A stretch of 64,000 nucleotides of DNA from Acidobacteriota bacterium (GCA_026707545.1 JAPOWR010000001.1:1827778-1891777), one strand, 5' to 3'; positions 36,346 through 46,376 are shown, numbered from the stretch's first letter. Numbers and translations: made by a program. Notes: generated from the letters alone by a model not told the origin.

Positions 36346-37890
36346 GTGGCCTCTCGCCCACCACGGGTCGACCGCATCGCCTTCGGTGTCAGCGCCGGAC
36401 TGATCGCCCTCGTCTGCATTCCGCTCGCACTGTCGCCCCAGACCGGCGGTGCCCTGGTCGTCCGCGCCTACGAGTCCCTCACCGAGCGCTTCGGTCTCCT
36501 CTACCAGTGGGCAACGCTGCTGGTCACGGTGTTCCTGCTCTGGCTGGCCTTCAGCCGCCACGGTGCGCGACGGCTCGGGGACGAGGACAGCCGGCCGGAC
36601 TTCAACATCTTCAGTTGGATGGCCATGCTGTTCTGCGCCGGCATCGGCGCCGGACTCCTCTACTGGTCGACGATCGAGTGGGTCACCTACCTCGATGCGC
36701 CGCCCTTCGGCCTGGCTCCCAACTCGACCGAAGCGGTCGAGTGGGCGGCAACCTACGGCATCTTCCACTGGGGCGTCTCGGCCTGGGCGCTCTACTGCTT
36801 CCCGGCGGTCGCGATCGCAATTCCCTACTACCGCCAGCACGCCCCGGCGCTGCGCCTGAGCACGGGCCTGCACGCGCTGATCGGCCGCGACGGATACGAC
36901 CGCCCGCCGGCCCGCATCGTCGACGTCCTGTTCATCCTGGCGCTGGTCGGCGGCACCGGGACGTCCCTCGGCCTCGGCACTCCGATGGTCGCCGCCTGCA
37001 TCAGCGAGGTGTTCGGCATCGAGCAGAGCTTCGGGCTGCAGGTGGGAATCCTGTTCGTCTGCGTCAGCCTGTTCGCGGTGAGCGTCTACCTGGGACTCGA
37101 GCGCGGCATCAAACCCCTTTCCGACGGTTCCGTCATCGCGGCGATCGTCCTGCTGGCCTTCGTGCTGATGGTCGGCCCGACGAACTTCCTGCTCCGCACG
37201 GGCACGAACTCGATCGGCCTGATGCTCGAGAACTTCATCCGGCTCAACACCTGGACCGACCCGGTGGCGAGAACGGGCTTCATCGAAGACATGACGGTCT
37301 TCTACTGGGCGTGGTGGATCGCCTACGGCCCCTTCATGGGCCTGTTCGTGACCCGCATCTCGCGCGGCCGGACGGTGCGGCAGCTGATCTTCGGGATGCT
37401 CATCCTGGGCACCCTCGGCTGCGCCGTCTTCTACGGCATCTTCGGCAACTACAGCATGCACCTGGACCTGTCGGGGGCCCTGCCGGTACGCGAGATCGCC
37501 GCGGCGTCGGGCAACGAGAACGCGATCGCCCAGACGATCGGCTTCCTCCCGCTCGGCACCGCGGTGCTCGCGATCTTCGCGCTCGTGGCCATCGTCTTCA
37601 TCGCCACGACCTACGACTCCGCGTCCTACTGCCTGGCCGCCTCGGCGACCCGCAACCTGACCGAAGGCACCCATCCCGCTCGCTGGCATCGCCTGTTCTG
37701 GGCCGTCGCCGTCGGCGTGCTGCCGATCACGCTGATGTTCATCGGCCAGGAAGGGGGAAACGACCAACTGCGCGTGATCCAGTCCGCGACCCTGGTCGTC
37801 TCCCTGCCGCTCCTGGTCGTGGGCGTGCTGATGGCGATCTCGCTGATGCGATCGCTGCGGCTGGACGACGAGTCCGCACACGACCCCTGA
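36346..37890 (+). CDS. BCCT-family betaine/choline/carnitine transporter
   Basis: About 514 residues from GTG 36346, 4 nt after lysK; TTG 36325 is an alternative in-frame start. Twelve membrane helices are apparent. The BCCT signatures are AGIGAGLLYWSTIEW in helix 3-4 and FYWAWWIAYGPFMGLFVTRISRGRTVRQL in the tryptophan box of helix 8, given here as its two overlapping halves FYWAWWIAYGPF and GLFVTRISRGRTVRQL. It would import a quaternary-amine osmolyte with Na+ or H+. The tail is short (about 10 residues after the last helix), so it lacks the long osmosensing C-terminus of BetP. Its place at the end of the operon suggests read-through, not a pathway role. Confidence 0.92.
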   Translation: MASRPPRVDRIAFGVSAGLIALVCIPLALSPQTGGALVVRAYESLTERFGLLYQWATLLVTVFLLWLAFSRHGARRLGDEDSRPDFNIFSWMAMLFCAGIGAGLLYWSTIEWVTYLDAPPFGLAPNSTEAVEWAATYGIFHWGVSAWALYCFPAVAIAIPYYRQHAPALRLSTGLHALIGRDGYDRPPARIVDVLFILALVGGTGTSLGLGTPMVAACISEVFGIEQSFGLQVGILFVCVSLFAVSVYLGLERGIKPLSDGSVIAAIVLLAFVLMVGPTNFLLRTGTNSIGLMLENFIRLNTWTDPVARTGFIEDMTVFYWAWWIAYGPFMGLFVTRISRGRTVRQLIFGMLILGTLGCAVFYGIFGNYSMHLDLSGALPVREIAAASGNENAIAQTIGFLPLGTAVLAIFALVAIVFIATTYDSASYCLAASATRNLTEGTHPARWHRLFWAVAVGVLPITLMFIGQEGGNDQLRVIQSATLVVSLPLLVVGVLMAISLMRSLRLDDESAHDP

Positions 37891-37917
37891 CGCCGGGCGG
37901 ATCGTTCCCGGACCCGG

Positions 37918-38697
37918 TCAGCGGTCGCCGCCGGCCTCCATCGCCGACCTGAGTTCACCGATGGCGCTCTCCATCGCGTCGAGCGCGCTCTCCCAATCCC
38001 CCCAGTGGAACGCGTGTCCAGCCTCAATCGCTTCGTCCCAATGGGCGTTGATCGCATACAGCGCGTCGGCCGCCTCGTGGCGCTTCGAGGGGTCCCTGAG
38101 CCGCAGGATGGCACGGCTGACCTCGCTCCGCTGCCGCCCCAGACTCCGCAACCGCGCCAGGTTGCGGCCGCCCCGCGCCAGCGCCTCCTGGCCCTCTTCG
38201 CCGGGGAAACCGACCACCTCGTGGTCGGCGTCCGGGCCGTGACATCGATTGCAGCGCGCCTGCAGACCGCCCTCGACGCCCAACGACTGGGCCGCCACGC
38301 TGCCGTGACAGGTCCTGCAGGTCGGAGCCGCGTGGATCCTGCGTTCGAGGAGCGCGAAGTGGGCGCTCTGCTGCAGCGCCCGGTACTCGGCATCGTGGCA
38401 GCGGCCGCAGGTCTGGGGAAGATTCCAATGGTTCGTGGGGCTGTCTCGGTGGGCGCTGTTCAGTACCCCCTTGTGCGCGCGCAACTTGACGAACGTCGAC
38501 GTGTTACCGCCATGGCAGTTGGCACAGGAAACGCCGGCAGCAGCATGGGCCGAGTTCCGCCACTGACGCAGGTGGAATTCCTCCGTCTCCTCGAGTTCCT
38601 GCGCCGCGTGGCATTCCACGCAGGGATCCTGCGCCCAGAGCCCGCACGCGCATGCGGCCATCGCGAGCAGCAGAAGCGCGGAGCGAACCGGACCCAT
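37918..38697 (-). CDS. Five-heme cytochrome c-family protein, exported
   Basis: 259 residues with a signal peptide (ALLLLAMAACACGLWAQ). Five CxxCH heme motifs are visible: CVECH, CANCH, CGRCH, CRTCH and CNRCH, all within the first 160 residues. Extra histidines between them (FHLRQW, NSAHAAAG, HWNLP) may be distal ligands. The C-terminal 100 residues are helical and heme-free. It would carry electrons in the periplasm. The pattern resembles the cytochrome c-554/NrfH group without clear orthology. It begins 47 nt after the membrane-protein gene on the same strand. Confidence 0.88.
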   Translation of the reverse strand: MGPVRSALLLLAMAACACGLWAQDPCVECHAAQELEETEEFHLRQWRNSAHAAAGVSCANCHGGNTSTFVKLRAHKGVLNSAHRDSPTNHWNLPQTCGRCHDAEYRALQQSAHFALLERRIHAAPTCRTCHGSVAAQSLGVEGGLQARCNRCHGPDADHEVVGFPGEEGQEALARGGRNLARLRSLGRQRSEVSRAILRLRDPSKRHEAADALYAINAHWDEAIEAGHAFHWGDWESALDAMESAIGELRSAMEAGGDR

Positions 38698-38744
38698 GCC
38701 CGTCAGCCTACCAACGCGGGGCGTCGGAGCTTTCGGAACGGCCT

Positions 38745-40475
38745 TCAATCCCACCGGAACTCGGGCTGCAGCAACACCTCGCGCTCCCCGACCATGGGGA
38801 TGCCGGGCAGTTCCAGCCGGTAGTAGTCCAGCGGAATCCCGCCGTACCAGTACGTGTGGCGTGCGATACGACGCGGGCGCTCGAGGACGACGCGGGTCGC
38901 TTCGCCCCCGTTCGCCTCGACGGGGACGAGGTCCACCGTCAGACCGGCCAGGGGTACGGGCGACCCGATCAGCATCTCGCCGTCCGTCCCCGGCCGAAAG
39001 CGGATACCGCCCTCTCCATGCGGCCAGACGCCGGCACCGATCAGCCGCACGCGAAGATCGCCGTGCTGGATGTCCGCCGGCGCCGAACTCAGATGGATCT
39101 GGGACGTCTCGAGCGGCAGGAGCCGCTTCGCGGCCGGTGAGACGTAGCGCAGCTGGCGCGAACCGGTATCGGGATCGATCACGACGGGGAAGGAAGCCGC
39201 CGAGCGCCACTGGGGCGCCACGAAGAGGGCAGCGACCAGGGACCAGGCAAGGAGCCAGCGCCGCGTCGGCGGCCGTTCGACGAGGAACCAGCACACCGGA
39301 TAGAGCGGCAGAAACCACCGGTTCGCGATCGCGCCGGCGCCCCCGTAGAAGTTGTGCGGGCTCTTGACGAGGAACGCGGCGAGGCCGAGGGCGATGGCCA
39401 CGAGCAGCCACCGCCGCCTCGAGTCCGGCCGGAGACAGAGGCAGGCGAGAACCAGGGGAAGGAAGTAGGGCACGATGCCGACGCTCCTCCCGAGGAAGGC
39501 GTAGACCACGTTGTGTCCGAGCAAGGCGGCGTCGAAGGAGGGCAACAGGAAGTCCTCCCGAACCCACGAGGCGTCGCCACGCGCGGCCAGCAACTCCGCC
39601 CAGCCTTCCCGGTCGAAGTCGATGTCGGGATAGCCGGTCGCGCTGCTGAACCCCTGCCGTTCACCGACGTACGGGCTCCAGGCGCCGCCGCTGGCCAGAT
39701 GGAACCAGGCCGAGCCTGCGAGCAGGACAATGGCCGAGCCGAGGACGATGGCAGCCGACCTTCGCCCCCAGGACCGACGCAGCGTCGGCGCGGCCGCCAG
39801 AAGCACCGCCGCCAGGACGGCCAGGTAGAACGGTCGCCCGGCCCCGGCCACCGCCAGCAGGGCGCCCCCTGCCGCCAGCCGCCCGGGCGGCGGTCTCACG
39901 CCTTCGAACCACGGGTCGAGGCAACAGAGCCCCATCGCCGTAACGACGAGGTAGAACAGGTCGGCATGGACCCAGAACACGTGGCCGAACGTGACCGAGA
40001 AGAAGAGCAGGAACGCGGCCACCAGCGGTCCGTCGGCACCAACACGCTCGAACAGCAGGCACTCGAGCAGGAGGGCGGCGAAGATGAGCAGCAGCAGGTT
40101 CGCCACGATCGGCCCCCGCTCCGGCGCGAAGCGCACGAAGGGCGCGAGGTAGACCGAGTAGAAGGCGGGCTTCGCGTACACCAGGGTGGCGCCGCGGTCG
40201 GTGCTCTGGAGGATCAGGGGGTCCGGGACCTTGCCCGTGGTGTCCAGATAGCGCCGGTAGTCCGAGGCCTCGTACCGGCGATCGAAGTCGAACGCCAGGC
40301 TCTGGGCCTGCATCGAGTAGACGCCCTCGTCGCCCACCGTGTACGGCCAGTCCCGCGGGTCGAAGACGGCCACGGCAGTCGTAAGGACCAGGACCAGCGT
40401 CCATAGCACGGCCCGTTGCCAGGTCAGCCGCCGGCATGCCGGCCAGCCCCACCGGCGTTTCCCCGGAACGCTCAT
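38745..40475 (-). CDS. GT39-like (PMT/dolichyl-phosphate-mannose type) integral membrane protein with C-terminal periplasmic domain
   Basis: 576 residues from ATG 40475, with GGAG 7 nt upstream. The first loop has YTVGDEGVYSMQAQSL, in which the D-E pair corresponds to the acidic catalytic site of GT-C (PMT/ArnT) glycosyltransferases. About ten membrane helices follow, with PHNFYGGAGAIANRWFLP as a second loop motif. The last 140 residues are soluble and beta-rich (SQIHLSSAPADIQHGD). Acceptor and lipid-linked donor are unknown. Possible role in outer-surface glycosylation. Upstream is a divergent gap of 181 nt to the TonB receptor. Confidence 0.75.
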   Translation of the reverse strand: MSVPGKRRWGWPACRRLTWQRAVLWTLVLVLTTAVAVFDPRDWPYTVGDEGVYSMQAQSLAFDFDRRYEASDYRRYLDTTGKVPDPLILQSTDRGATLVYAKPAFYSVYLAPFVRFAPERGPIVANLLLLIFAALLLECLLFERVGADGPLVAAFLLFFSVTFGHVFWVHADLFYLVVTAMGLCCLDPWFEGVRPPPGRLAAGGALLAVAGAGRPFYLAVLAAVLLAAAPTLRRSWGRRSAAIVLGSAIVLLAGSAWFHLASGGAWSPYVGERQGFSSATGYPDIDFDREGWAELLAARGDASWVREDFLLPSFDAALLGHNVVYAFLGRSVGIVPYFLPLVLACLCLRPDSRRRWLLVAIALGLAAFLVKSPHNFYGGAGAIANRWFLPLYPVCWFLVERPPTRRWLLAWSLVAALFVAPQWRSAASFPVVIDPDTGSRQLRYVSPAAKRLLPLETSQIHLSSAPADIQHGDLRVRLIGAGVWPHGEGGIRFRPGTDGEMLIGSPVPLAGLTVDLVPVEANGGEATRVVLERPRRIARHTYWYGGIPLDYYRLELPGIPMVGEREVLLQPEFRWD

Positions 40476-40656
40476 ACTCTCCGGAGGACGGTAGCAGCCG
40501 CTTGCGAGAAGCCCCCGAACGCGTGTTTCAGCTACCGGGGAATCGGACAAGATGCGCCGTTGTTCGGTCCAAACGACCTCAAACTGTCCCCGAAGGGCCT
40601 CCCTGATGTAGTCTTCGCGGACGGTCGACGCGAACTGGAACCCATAGGAGTGTCTC

Positions 40657-43365
40657 GTGAAGAAACCTCGAACCGGTCTTTCCACGCTGTTGCCCCTCGT
40701 CGCCATCATGCTCTCGCTTTGCCTGGGCGCTCCGCTCCTGGCGCAAGAAGGCGATTCGCAGGACGAAGGCGAAGCGGCTGAAGAAACACCTGAATTCGGC
40801 GAAGCGATCGTCGTCGTCGGTACCCGGACGGAAGGACGGACTGTCACCGCATCCCCTGTGCCGGTCGACGTGATTCCCGAGACCGAGCTCGTCAGCCAGG
40901 GAACCAACGACCTGACGGACCGGATCCGCACCGTCGTCCCGTCCTACAACGTCGGCACCCAGCCGATCAGTGACGCGGCCACGCTGGTCCGACCCGCCAA
41001 CCTCCGCGGTCTGGCGCCGGACCACACCCTGATCCTCGTCAACGGCAAGCGCCGTCACCGCGCCGCCGTCATCGCCTGGCTGGGTAACGGCATTTCGGAC
41101 GGTTCCCAGGGGCCGGACATCTCCGTCATCCCCGCCATCGCGCTGCGCCAGGTCGAAGTCCTGCGTGACGGCGCCTCGGCGCAGTACGGCTCCGACGCGA
41201 TCGCCGGCGTCATCAACTTCCAGCTCAAGGACGCGAGTTCGGGCGGAAGCGTCGAGATCCGCTCGGGTCAGTTCCAGGATGCGAACCCGGGCTCCAGCTC
41301 CGGCTTCGGCGGCCAGTACACGTTCGCCGGCGACAAGGGCATGTCCTACGCTGTGGCCGCGAACTTCGGCATGCCGATGGGCGAAAACGGCTTCTTCAAC
41401 CTGAGCATGGAGTACGGCGCTGCCGACCCGACGAGCCGCAGCGTCCAGCGGAACGACGCGATCGCGATCATCAACACCGGCAACTCGATGATCCGCAACC
41501 CGGCGCAGGTCTGGGGCTCGCCGCTGGTCGAGGACGACATCAAGCTGTTCGCCAACTTCGGCTCGCTGTTCGACAACGGCACCCAGTTCTACGGCCACGC
41601 AAACTACGCCAGCCGGACGACGACCGGCGGCTTCTACTTCCGCAACCCGCACACGCGGACCGGCGTCTTCACCTACTCGGATCCGGCGAGGCGCGGCAAG
41701 TTCCTGCTCGTTGGTGACCGGGAATGGGCCCGCACCGGCGTCGAGGGCGCAGGCGGCTGTCCTGCCGTTCCCGTCGTCGACCACGTGCCCGACCCCGGTG
41801 CGCTGGCGGCGGTCGAGGCCGACCCGAACTGCTTCGCGCTCTACTCGCGCTTCCCCGGCGGCTTCACGCCCCAGTTCGGCGGCGACCTGATCGACTCCTC
41901 GATCGTCGCCGGCCTCCGCGGCTACCTGGACAGCGGGATGACCTGGGACCTCAGCGTCAACGTCGGCAACAGCGAGGTCGACCAGTTCATCTACAACACG
42001 GTGAACGCCTCGCTCGGCTACGACACCCCGACGTCCTTCATGCCCGGCATCTACGAGCAGACCGACACGAACGTCAACTTCGACATCACCTATCCGGTCC
42101 GGGACAACGTGAGCCTCGCGGCTGGTGTCGAGTGGCGGAACGAGCAGTTCCGGATCGGCGCCGGTGACCCGGCCTCCTGGGAAATCGGCCCCTACGCCGC
42201 CCAGGGCTTCAGCTCCGGTTCGAACGGCTTCAACGGCTACCGCGCCGATGTCACTGCCGGCACCTGGGACCGGGCCAACGTCGCGATTTACGGCGATGTC
42301 GAGATCGACGCGCCGGACGACAGGGGGACCTTCACCGCCGCACTGCGGGTCGAGGACTTCGACGGCTTCGGCAATACGATCAACGCCAAGGTGTCCGGCC
42401 GCCGGCAGGTGTCCGACGTCGTGTCGCTTCGCGCCGCCGCCAGCACCGGCTTCCGCGCGCCGACGCCCGGTCAGCAGAACGCGTTCAACGTGACCACGGC
42501 GTTCGATCCGGAGACCGGCGGACTGTCCAACAGCGGCACCGTGCCCTCCAACTCCGCGCCCGCGGCTCTGCGGGGCGGTGAGGATCTCCAGCCCGAGGAC
42601 GCGGTCAACTTCTCGGCCGGCCTGGTCGTCGACAAGGGCGAGTTCACCCTGACGGCCGACATCTTCCATATCGACGTGGACGACCGGATCGCCCTGTCCG
42701 AGACGTTCCGCCAGTGCAACATCCTCGCCACTCCGGAACCGGGCTGCGTGACGGACGAGGAGATCGAGCAGTTGCTCTCCGGCGGTTTCGTCGAGGCACG
42801 CAACCTGAAGAACTTCAGGTTCTTCGTCAACGACTTCGCCACCCAGACCCAGGGTCTCGACGTCGTCGGCACGTGGACGCCGCCGGAGCTTGGTGGCGAC
42901 ACGAGCTTCAACCTCGTGTTCAACTACACGAAGACGGAGGTCACGGACCACAACCCCGACACGGTCGGCCCCTTTCGTATCGCCACGATCGAGCAGGGCC
43001 TGCCGGAGTTCCGCTGGACCCTGGGGATGAACCACAGCGCCGAGCGCTGGAACCTGATGACCCGCGTGAACTACTACGACGGCTGGTGGGACAGCGAGGA
43101 CGCGCAGAACCTCCTCGGCCGGAACAACGCGCCGATGTACGGGGACTACAGCGGAGAGTTCCTGCTCGACGTCGAACTCGGCATTCCGCTGCCGAACGAC
43201 ACGTCGATCGCGATCGGCGTGCAGAACCTGTTGAACACCTATCCGGAAGAGAACCCCGGCGGCGCCGACGGAGTCGGCAACCAGTACGGCCAGTTCTCAC
43301 CGTTCGGCTTCAACGGGGCCTACTACTACGTCCGCTTCAACTACGCCTGGGGCACGAGCTTCTAG
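40657..43365 (+). CDS. TonB-dependent receptor, large (902 aa)
   Basis: 902 residues, GTG start with AGGAG 7 nt upstream and a signal peptide ending LLAQE. The plug domain includes the TonB-box-like EAIVVVGTRTEG, VNGKRRHRAAVI and GSDAIAGVINFQLKD near residues 50-200; this LVNGKRRHR subfamily is common in Caulobacter-type polymer or vitamin uptake receptors. Two Cys pairs (GAGGCPAVP/DPNCFALY and QCNILATPEPGC) fall in extracellular loops and could form disulfides. It ends in the aromatic AWGTSF typical for barrel insertion. A terminator-like hairpin follows at 43391-43427 within the converging gene. Ligand unknown. Confidence 0.92.
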   Translation: MKKPRTGLSTLLPLVAIMLSLCLGAPLLAQEGDSQDEGEAAEETPEFGEAIVVVGTRTEGRTVTASPVPVDVIPETELVSQGTNDLTDRIRTVVPSYNVGTQPISDAATLVRPANLRGLAPDHTLILVNGKRRHRAAVIAWLGNGISDGSQGPDISVIPAIALRQVEVLRDGASAQYGSDAIAGVINFQLKDASSGGSVEIRSGQFQDANPGSSSGFGGQYTFAGDKGMSYAVAANFGMPMGENGFFNLSMEYGAADPTSRSVQRNDAIAIINTGNSMIRNPAQVWGSPLVEDDIKLFANFGSLFDNGTQFYGHANYASRTTTGGFYFRNPHTRTGVFTYSDPARRGKFLLVGDREWARTGVEGAGGCPAVPVVDHVPDPGALAAVEADPNCFALYSRFPGGFTPQFGGDLIDSSIVAGLRGYLDSGMTWDLSVNVGNSEVDQFIYNTVNASLGYDTPTSFMPGIYEQTDTNVNFDITYPVRDNVSLAAGVEWRNEQFRIGAGDPASWEIGPYAAQGFSSGSNGFNGYRADVTAGTWDRANVAIYGDVEIDAPDDRGTFTAALRVEDFDGFGNTINAKVSGRRQVSDVVSLRAAASTGFRAPTPGQQNAFNVTTAFDPETGGLSNSGTVPSNSAPAALRGGEDLQPEDAVNFSAGLVVDKGEFTLTADIFHIDVDDRIALSETFRQCNILATPEPGCVTDEEIEQLLSGGFVEARNLKNFRFFVNDFATQTQGLDVVGTWTPPELGGDTSFNLVFNYTKTEVTDHNPDTVGPFRIATIEQGLPEFRWTLGMNHSAERWNLMTRVNYYDGWWDSEDAQNLLGRNNAPMYGDYSGEFLLDVELGIPLPNDTSIAIGVQNLLNTYPEENPGGADGVGNQYGQFSPFGFNGAYYYVRFNYAWGTSF

Positions 43366-43386
43366 GGCGGTTCCAAGAAGGCCCAA

Positions 43387-45195
43387 TCAGCCGCCCGTCG
43401 CGAAACGGCTCGCGGCGGGCGGTTGTTGGCTTTCCAGGCTCTGCAGCAACCAGTAGCGGCGGTACAGCTCGTTCGTCTCGTACAGCTCCTCGTGACTGCC
43501 GCCGGCAACCAGCCGGCCCTGATCGAGGACGTGAATTCGCCGGGCCCGGCGCGCGGTAGCAAGCCGATGGGCGATGACGATCGTCGTCCTGCCCTCCAGT
43601 AGCTGTTCGATCGCTCGCTGAACCGTAGCTTCCGAGTCCGGATCGAGAGCGCTGGTCGCTTCGTCCAGCAGCAGAATCTGCGGATCGCGCAGGAAGGCCC
43701 GAGCGATCGCGATTCGCTGACGCTGACCCGCCGAAAGGCGCACGCCACGCTCGCCGACGCCGGTGGCGAAGCCCTCGTCCAGCCGCTCGATGAACGAGAC
43801 GGCACCGGCCGCCTGCGCGGCCGCTCGGACATCCGCATCGTCCGCACCAGGCCTGGCGAGACGGATGTTGTCGGCCACCGAGCCGGAAAACAGGAAGATG
43901 TCCTGGGGCACAAGGGCGATCCGGCGCCGCAGATCGCTGAGCGCCAGATCGGCGAGCGGCCGGCCGTCGAGCAGCAGCTCACCCTGCTGGGGTTCGTAGA
44001 ACCGTAGCAGCAGGGCGAACAAGGTGCTCTTCCCGGAGCCGCTCGGCCCGACCAGCGCCGCCAGCTCACCCGGCGCAATGTCCATGGACACGTCCGCGAT
44101 GGCGTGTTGTTCGGAACCTTCGTAGCGAAAGGCGACCGAACGGACACTGAGCGCCGAAGCGTCCTCTCTCAACCGCACGGGCGACGGCGACTCCACAATC
44201 GCCGAACCCTCGTCCAGCAGTTGAAAGACGCGCTCACTCGATCCCCGCAACCTGCGGTAGCCGGCGTAGAGGGAGCCCAACTGGCCCACCGACGTGGCAA
44301 TCGCGAACGTGTAGAGCAGGAAGGAAGTCAACTGGCCGGGCGTCAGTGCCCCGCCCAGCATCAGGTTCCCCCCGTATCCGAGCACCAGGGCGAAGGCAGA
44401 AAAACCCAGGAAGGTCATCAGACCACTGAAGGCTCCGTAGAGCCGTACGTTCCGCAGCTGGACGGCGAGCAGATCAACCAACCGTTCCCGGTAGCGGCCC
44501 CGCGCCTGATCTTCCGCCGAGAACGCCTGCAGCGTCCGGACGCCGGCCAGAGCTTCCTCAGCCCAGGCCGACGTCTCGGCGACCGCGTCGCGCTCTTCGA
44601 CCGCGACCCGTTCGAGCCTCCGGCCGATGACCATGGCGAACACCACGACCGGCGGTACGACCAACAGGGCCACGGCCGTCAATCGCGTGTGGAGCACGAG
44701 CAGGATGGCCAGCACGCCGACGAACCGCGCTACTGCCTGGAGCCCGGACGGAATCTGCTCCGTCAGGGCCGTCTGAACGACCGTCAGGTCCGAGTTCATG
44801 CGCGACAGCAACTCGCCGACCCGCCGCCGGTCGAAGAAGTCGATCGAAAGGCCGACCAAATGGCCGAACAGCCGCCGCCGCAGATCGCGCAACAGACGCG
44901 CACCCGCGGCCCCGAGAAGCCACGCCTGAAAGTAGCCCAGTACACCGAGCACCGCGAACAGCCCGATCAACAGGCCGACCAGCTCACTCAGGCTTTGTTC
45001 CGACCCCGACTCGAGCGCCGTGTCGACGAACTGCCCAGCCCGCATCGGCACCACCAGAAAGACACCGGTCCCGGCGAGAAGGAGGACGGTGCCCGCGAGC
45101 AGAGGCCGCAGATACGGCCGCGCCAGGCCGTACAGGCGGCGGAACGGAACCGGCGCGGAAGACTGCTCGTCCTCCGGGGTGCTTTCGTCCCTCAC
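43387..45195 (-). CDS. MsbA-like ABC exporter (fused permease/ATPase)
   Basis: 602 residues, type I half-exporter. Residues 20-320 hold six membrane helices (for example LLAGTVLLLAGTGVFLVV); residues 340-590 are the ATPase: Walker A GPSGSGKST, signature RLSAGQRQRIAIARAF, Walker B ILLLDEATSALD, H-loop IVIAHRLAT. It would dimerise to export a lipid or drug. GTG start at 45195 overlaps the stop of the upstream gene in the GTGA arrangement, so translation is coupled. The end of the gene hosts a convergent hairpin. Confidence 0.93.
   Translation of the reverse strand: MRDESTPEDEQSSAPVPFRRLYGLARPYLRPLLAGTVLLLAGTGVFLVVPMRAGQFVDTALESGSEQSLSELVGLLIGLFAVLGVLGYFQAWLLGAAGARLLRDLRRRLFGHLVGLSIDFFDRRRVGELLSRMNSDLTVVQTALTEQIPSGLQAVARFVGVLAILLVLHTRLTAVALLVVPPVVVFAMVIGRRLERVAVEERDAVAETSAWAEEALAGVRTLQAFSAEDQARGRYRERLVDLLAVQLRNVRLYGAFSGLMTFLGFSAFALVLGYGGNLMLGGALTPGQLTSFLLYTFAIATSVGQLGSLYAGYRRLRGSSERVFQLLDEGSAIVESPSPVRLREDASALSVRSVAFRYEGSEQHAIADVSMDIAPGELAALVGPSGSGKSTLFALLLRFYEPQQGELLLDGRPLADLALSDLRRRIALVPQDIFLFSGSVADNIRLARPGADDADVRAAAQAAGAVSFIERLDEGFATGVGERGVRLSAGQRQRIAIARAFLRDPQILLLDEATSALDPDSEATVQRAIEQLLEGRTTIVIAHRLATARRARRIHVLDQGRLVAGGSHEELYETNELYRRYWLLQSLESQQPPAASRFATGG
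43391..43427 (+). terminator. Terminator-like hairpin downstream of the TonB receptor
   Basis: CCGCCCG/CGGGCGG (43391-43397 with 43416-43422), a G-U step and CGCG/CGCG give a 12-bp stem with loop AAACGGCT, followed by TTGTT. It lies inside the last codons of the converging ABC exporter, so one stretch serves as coding DNA and terminator. Confidence 0.45.
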
Positions 45196-46376
45196 TTCGT
45201 TACGGCGAGCGTGATGACGAGTTCGGGCCTGTCAGGACCCGCCACGGCCGCGGCAAAGTCCTCAGCAGTCATCGACATCGGTACCTCGAGCGCGACCGAA
45301 CCGTGCTCAATCTGTTCGGGGAGGGAGCGCCCGGCTCGGCCGGACGCGCTACCGGACGCTACGACGGCGCTCTCGTCAGACCGCCCGGCCTCGACCAGGT
45401 CGATCTCGACGTCGACCCGGCTGCTCGCCTGCACGGCATGGAGGGCCAACTCCACCTGGAGTTCCACCCGGCCGCGCCGCGCCTTCCGGGACACCTCGAG
45501 GCGCTCGATCGTCACGCCCTCGCAAACGTAGGGCGTGGTGTCCCTGGTTATCCAGGCGTAGCCGTCCGGAAGCGCCTCGACGGCCCCCAGCGGCAGCCGC
45601 AGCACCATCGGCGACGCCATGGCGATGCGCTCGATGTCGGCGGCGTCGGCGGCGCGCTCCGAGTCCGGCGTCACCTCGCCAGAAGCCGGCGCCTGGACCT
45701 GGGAGGGCACCGGCTCGACCTCGACCGGTTCCGGGGCTGCTACGGCTTCGACGGCCGGAGCGGGCCGGTGCGCCGTCTCGGCGCGAGCGGCCGGCGCCGG
45801 AGACGGCTCGGCAGGCCTTGAAGGCTCCCTCAAGGGCTCATCCATGGACACGTAGTGGCCCTCGAACACAACGCTTCCGTTGGGATCACCCTGATCGCCC
45901 GCCGTCGAGGAGCGCGCCACGCGGGCAACCCGGCCATCCGCTTCCGGAGTCAGGCGCTCACCCCAACGCAACACCTCTCCCTGGACCGTCGTGCGCTCGC
46001 CTCGCAGCAGCAGCGCACCTTGGTCCACCTTGCCGGACGACCTGGTCATGACACCCTGGTTCGAGACGCTGAACCGGCGCCACACGCCGGCTGCCGCGTC
46101 GAAGGAGGTGTAGGTGCGGCCCGACCGGTCATCAGCGAACTCCCAGGTCTCGGCGATCAAGCAACCGTCCTCCAGCTTCTCCACCCGACTCCGGCCAACC
46201 GTCTGGCCGTCCGAGACCAGCCGCCACTCACCGACCAGGAAGTCGAGCGCGCCATGGCTTCCTTCCACCCCACAGGCGCCGTCGCTCTGCGCCCCTGCCG
46301 GAAGACCGGCCAGGAATGCAAGAACGGCCGGCATCAGAAGGAGGGCCGCTCCGACCCGACTTGTCGACTGCTCCAT
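45192..46376 (-). CDS. Secreted two-domain protein with Pro/Ala/Glu linker (DUF1579-like N-domain)
   Basis: 394 residues with a signal peptide (LLLMPAVLAFLAGLPAGAQ). Residues 40-170 resemble the DUF1579 lipocalin-like domain (LDFLVGEWRLVSDG, LIAETWEFAD). A linker of about 60 residues rich in Pro, Ala and Glu (about 180-245) leads to a C-terminal beta-rich domain (DTTPYVCEGVTIERLEVSRK, VDVEIDLVEAGRS). No enzymatic motif; a carrier or adhesin-like role is possible. The gene ends with a 4-nt overlap into the ABC exporter. Confidence 0.65.
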   Translation of the reverse strand: MEQSTSRVGAALLLMPAVLAFLAGLPAGAQSDGACGVEGSHGALDFLVGEWRLVSDGQTVGRSRVEKLEDGCLIAETWEFADDRSGRTYTSFDAAAGVWRRFSVSNQGVMTRSSGKVDQGALLLRGERTTVQGEVLRWGERLTPEADGRVARVARSSTAGDQGDPNGSVVFEGHYVSMDEPLREPSRPAEPSPAPAARAETAHRPAPAVEAVAAPEPVEVEPVPSQVQAPASGEVTPDSERAADAADIERIAMASPMVLRLPLGAVEALPDGYAWITRDTTPYVCEGVTIERLEVSRKARRGRVELQVELALHAVQASSRVDVEIDLVEAGRSDESAVVASGSASGRAGRSLPEQIEHGSVALEVPMSMTAEDFAAAVAGPDRPELVITLAVTK

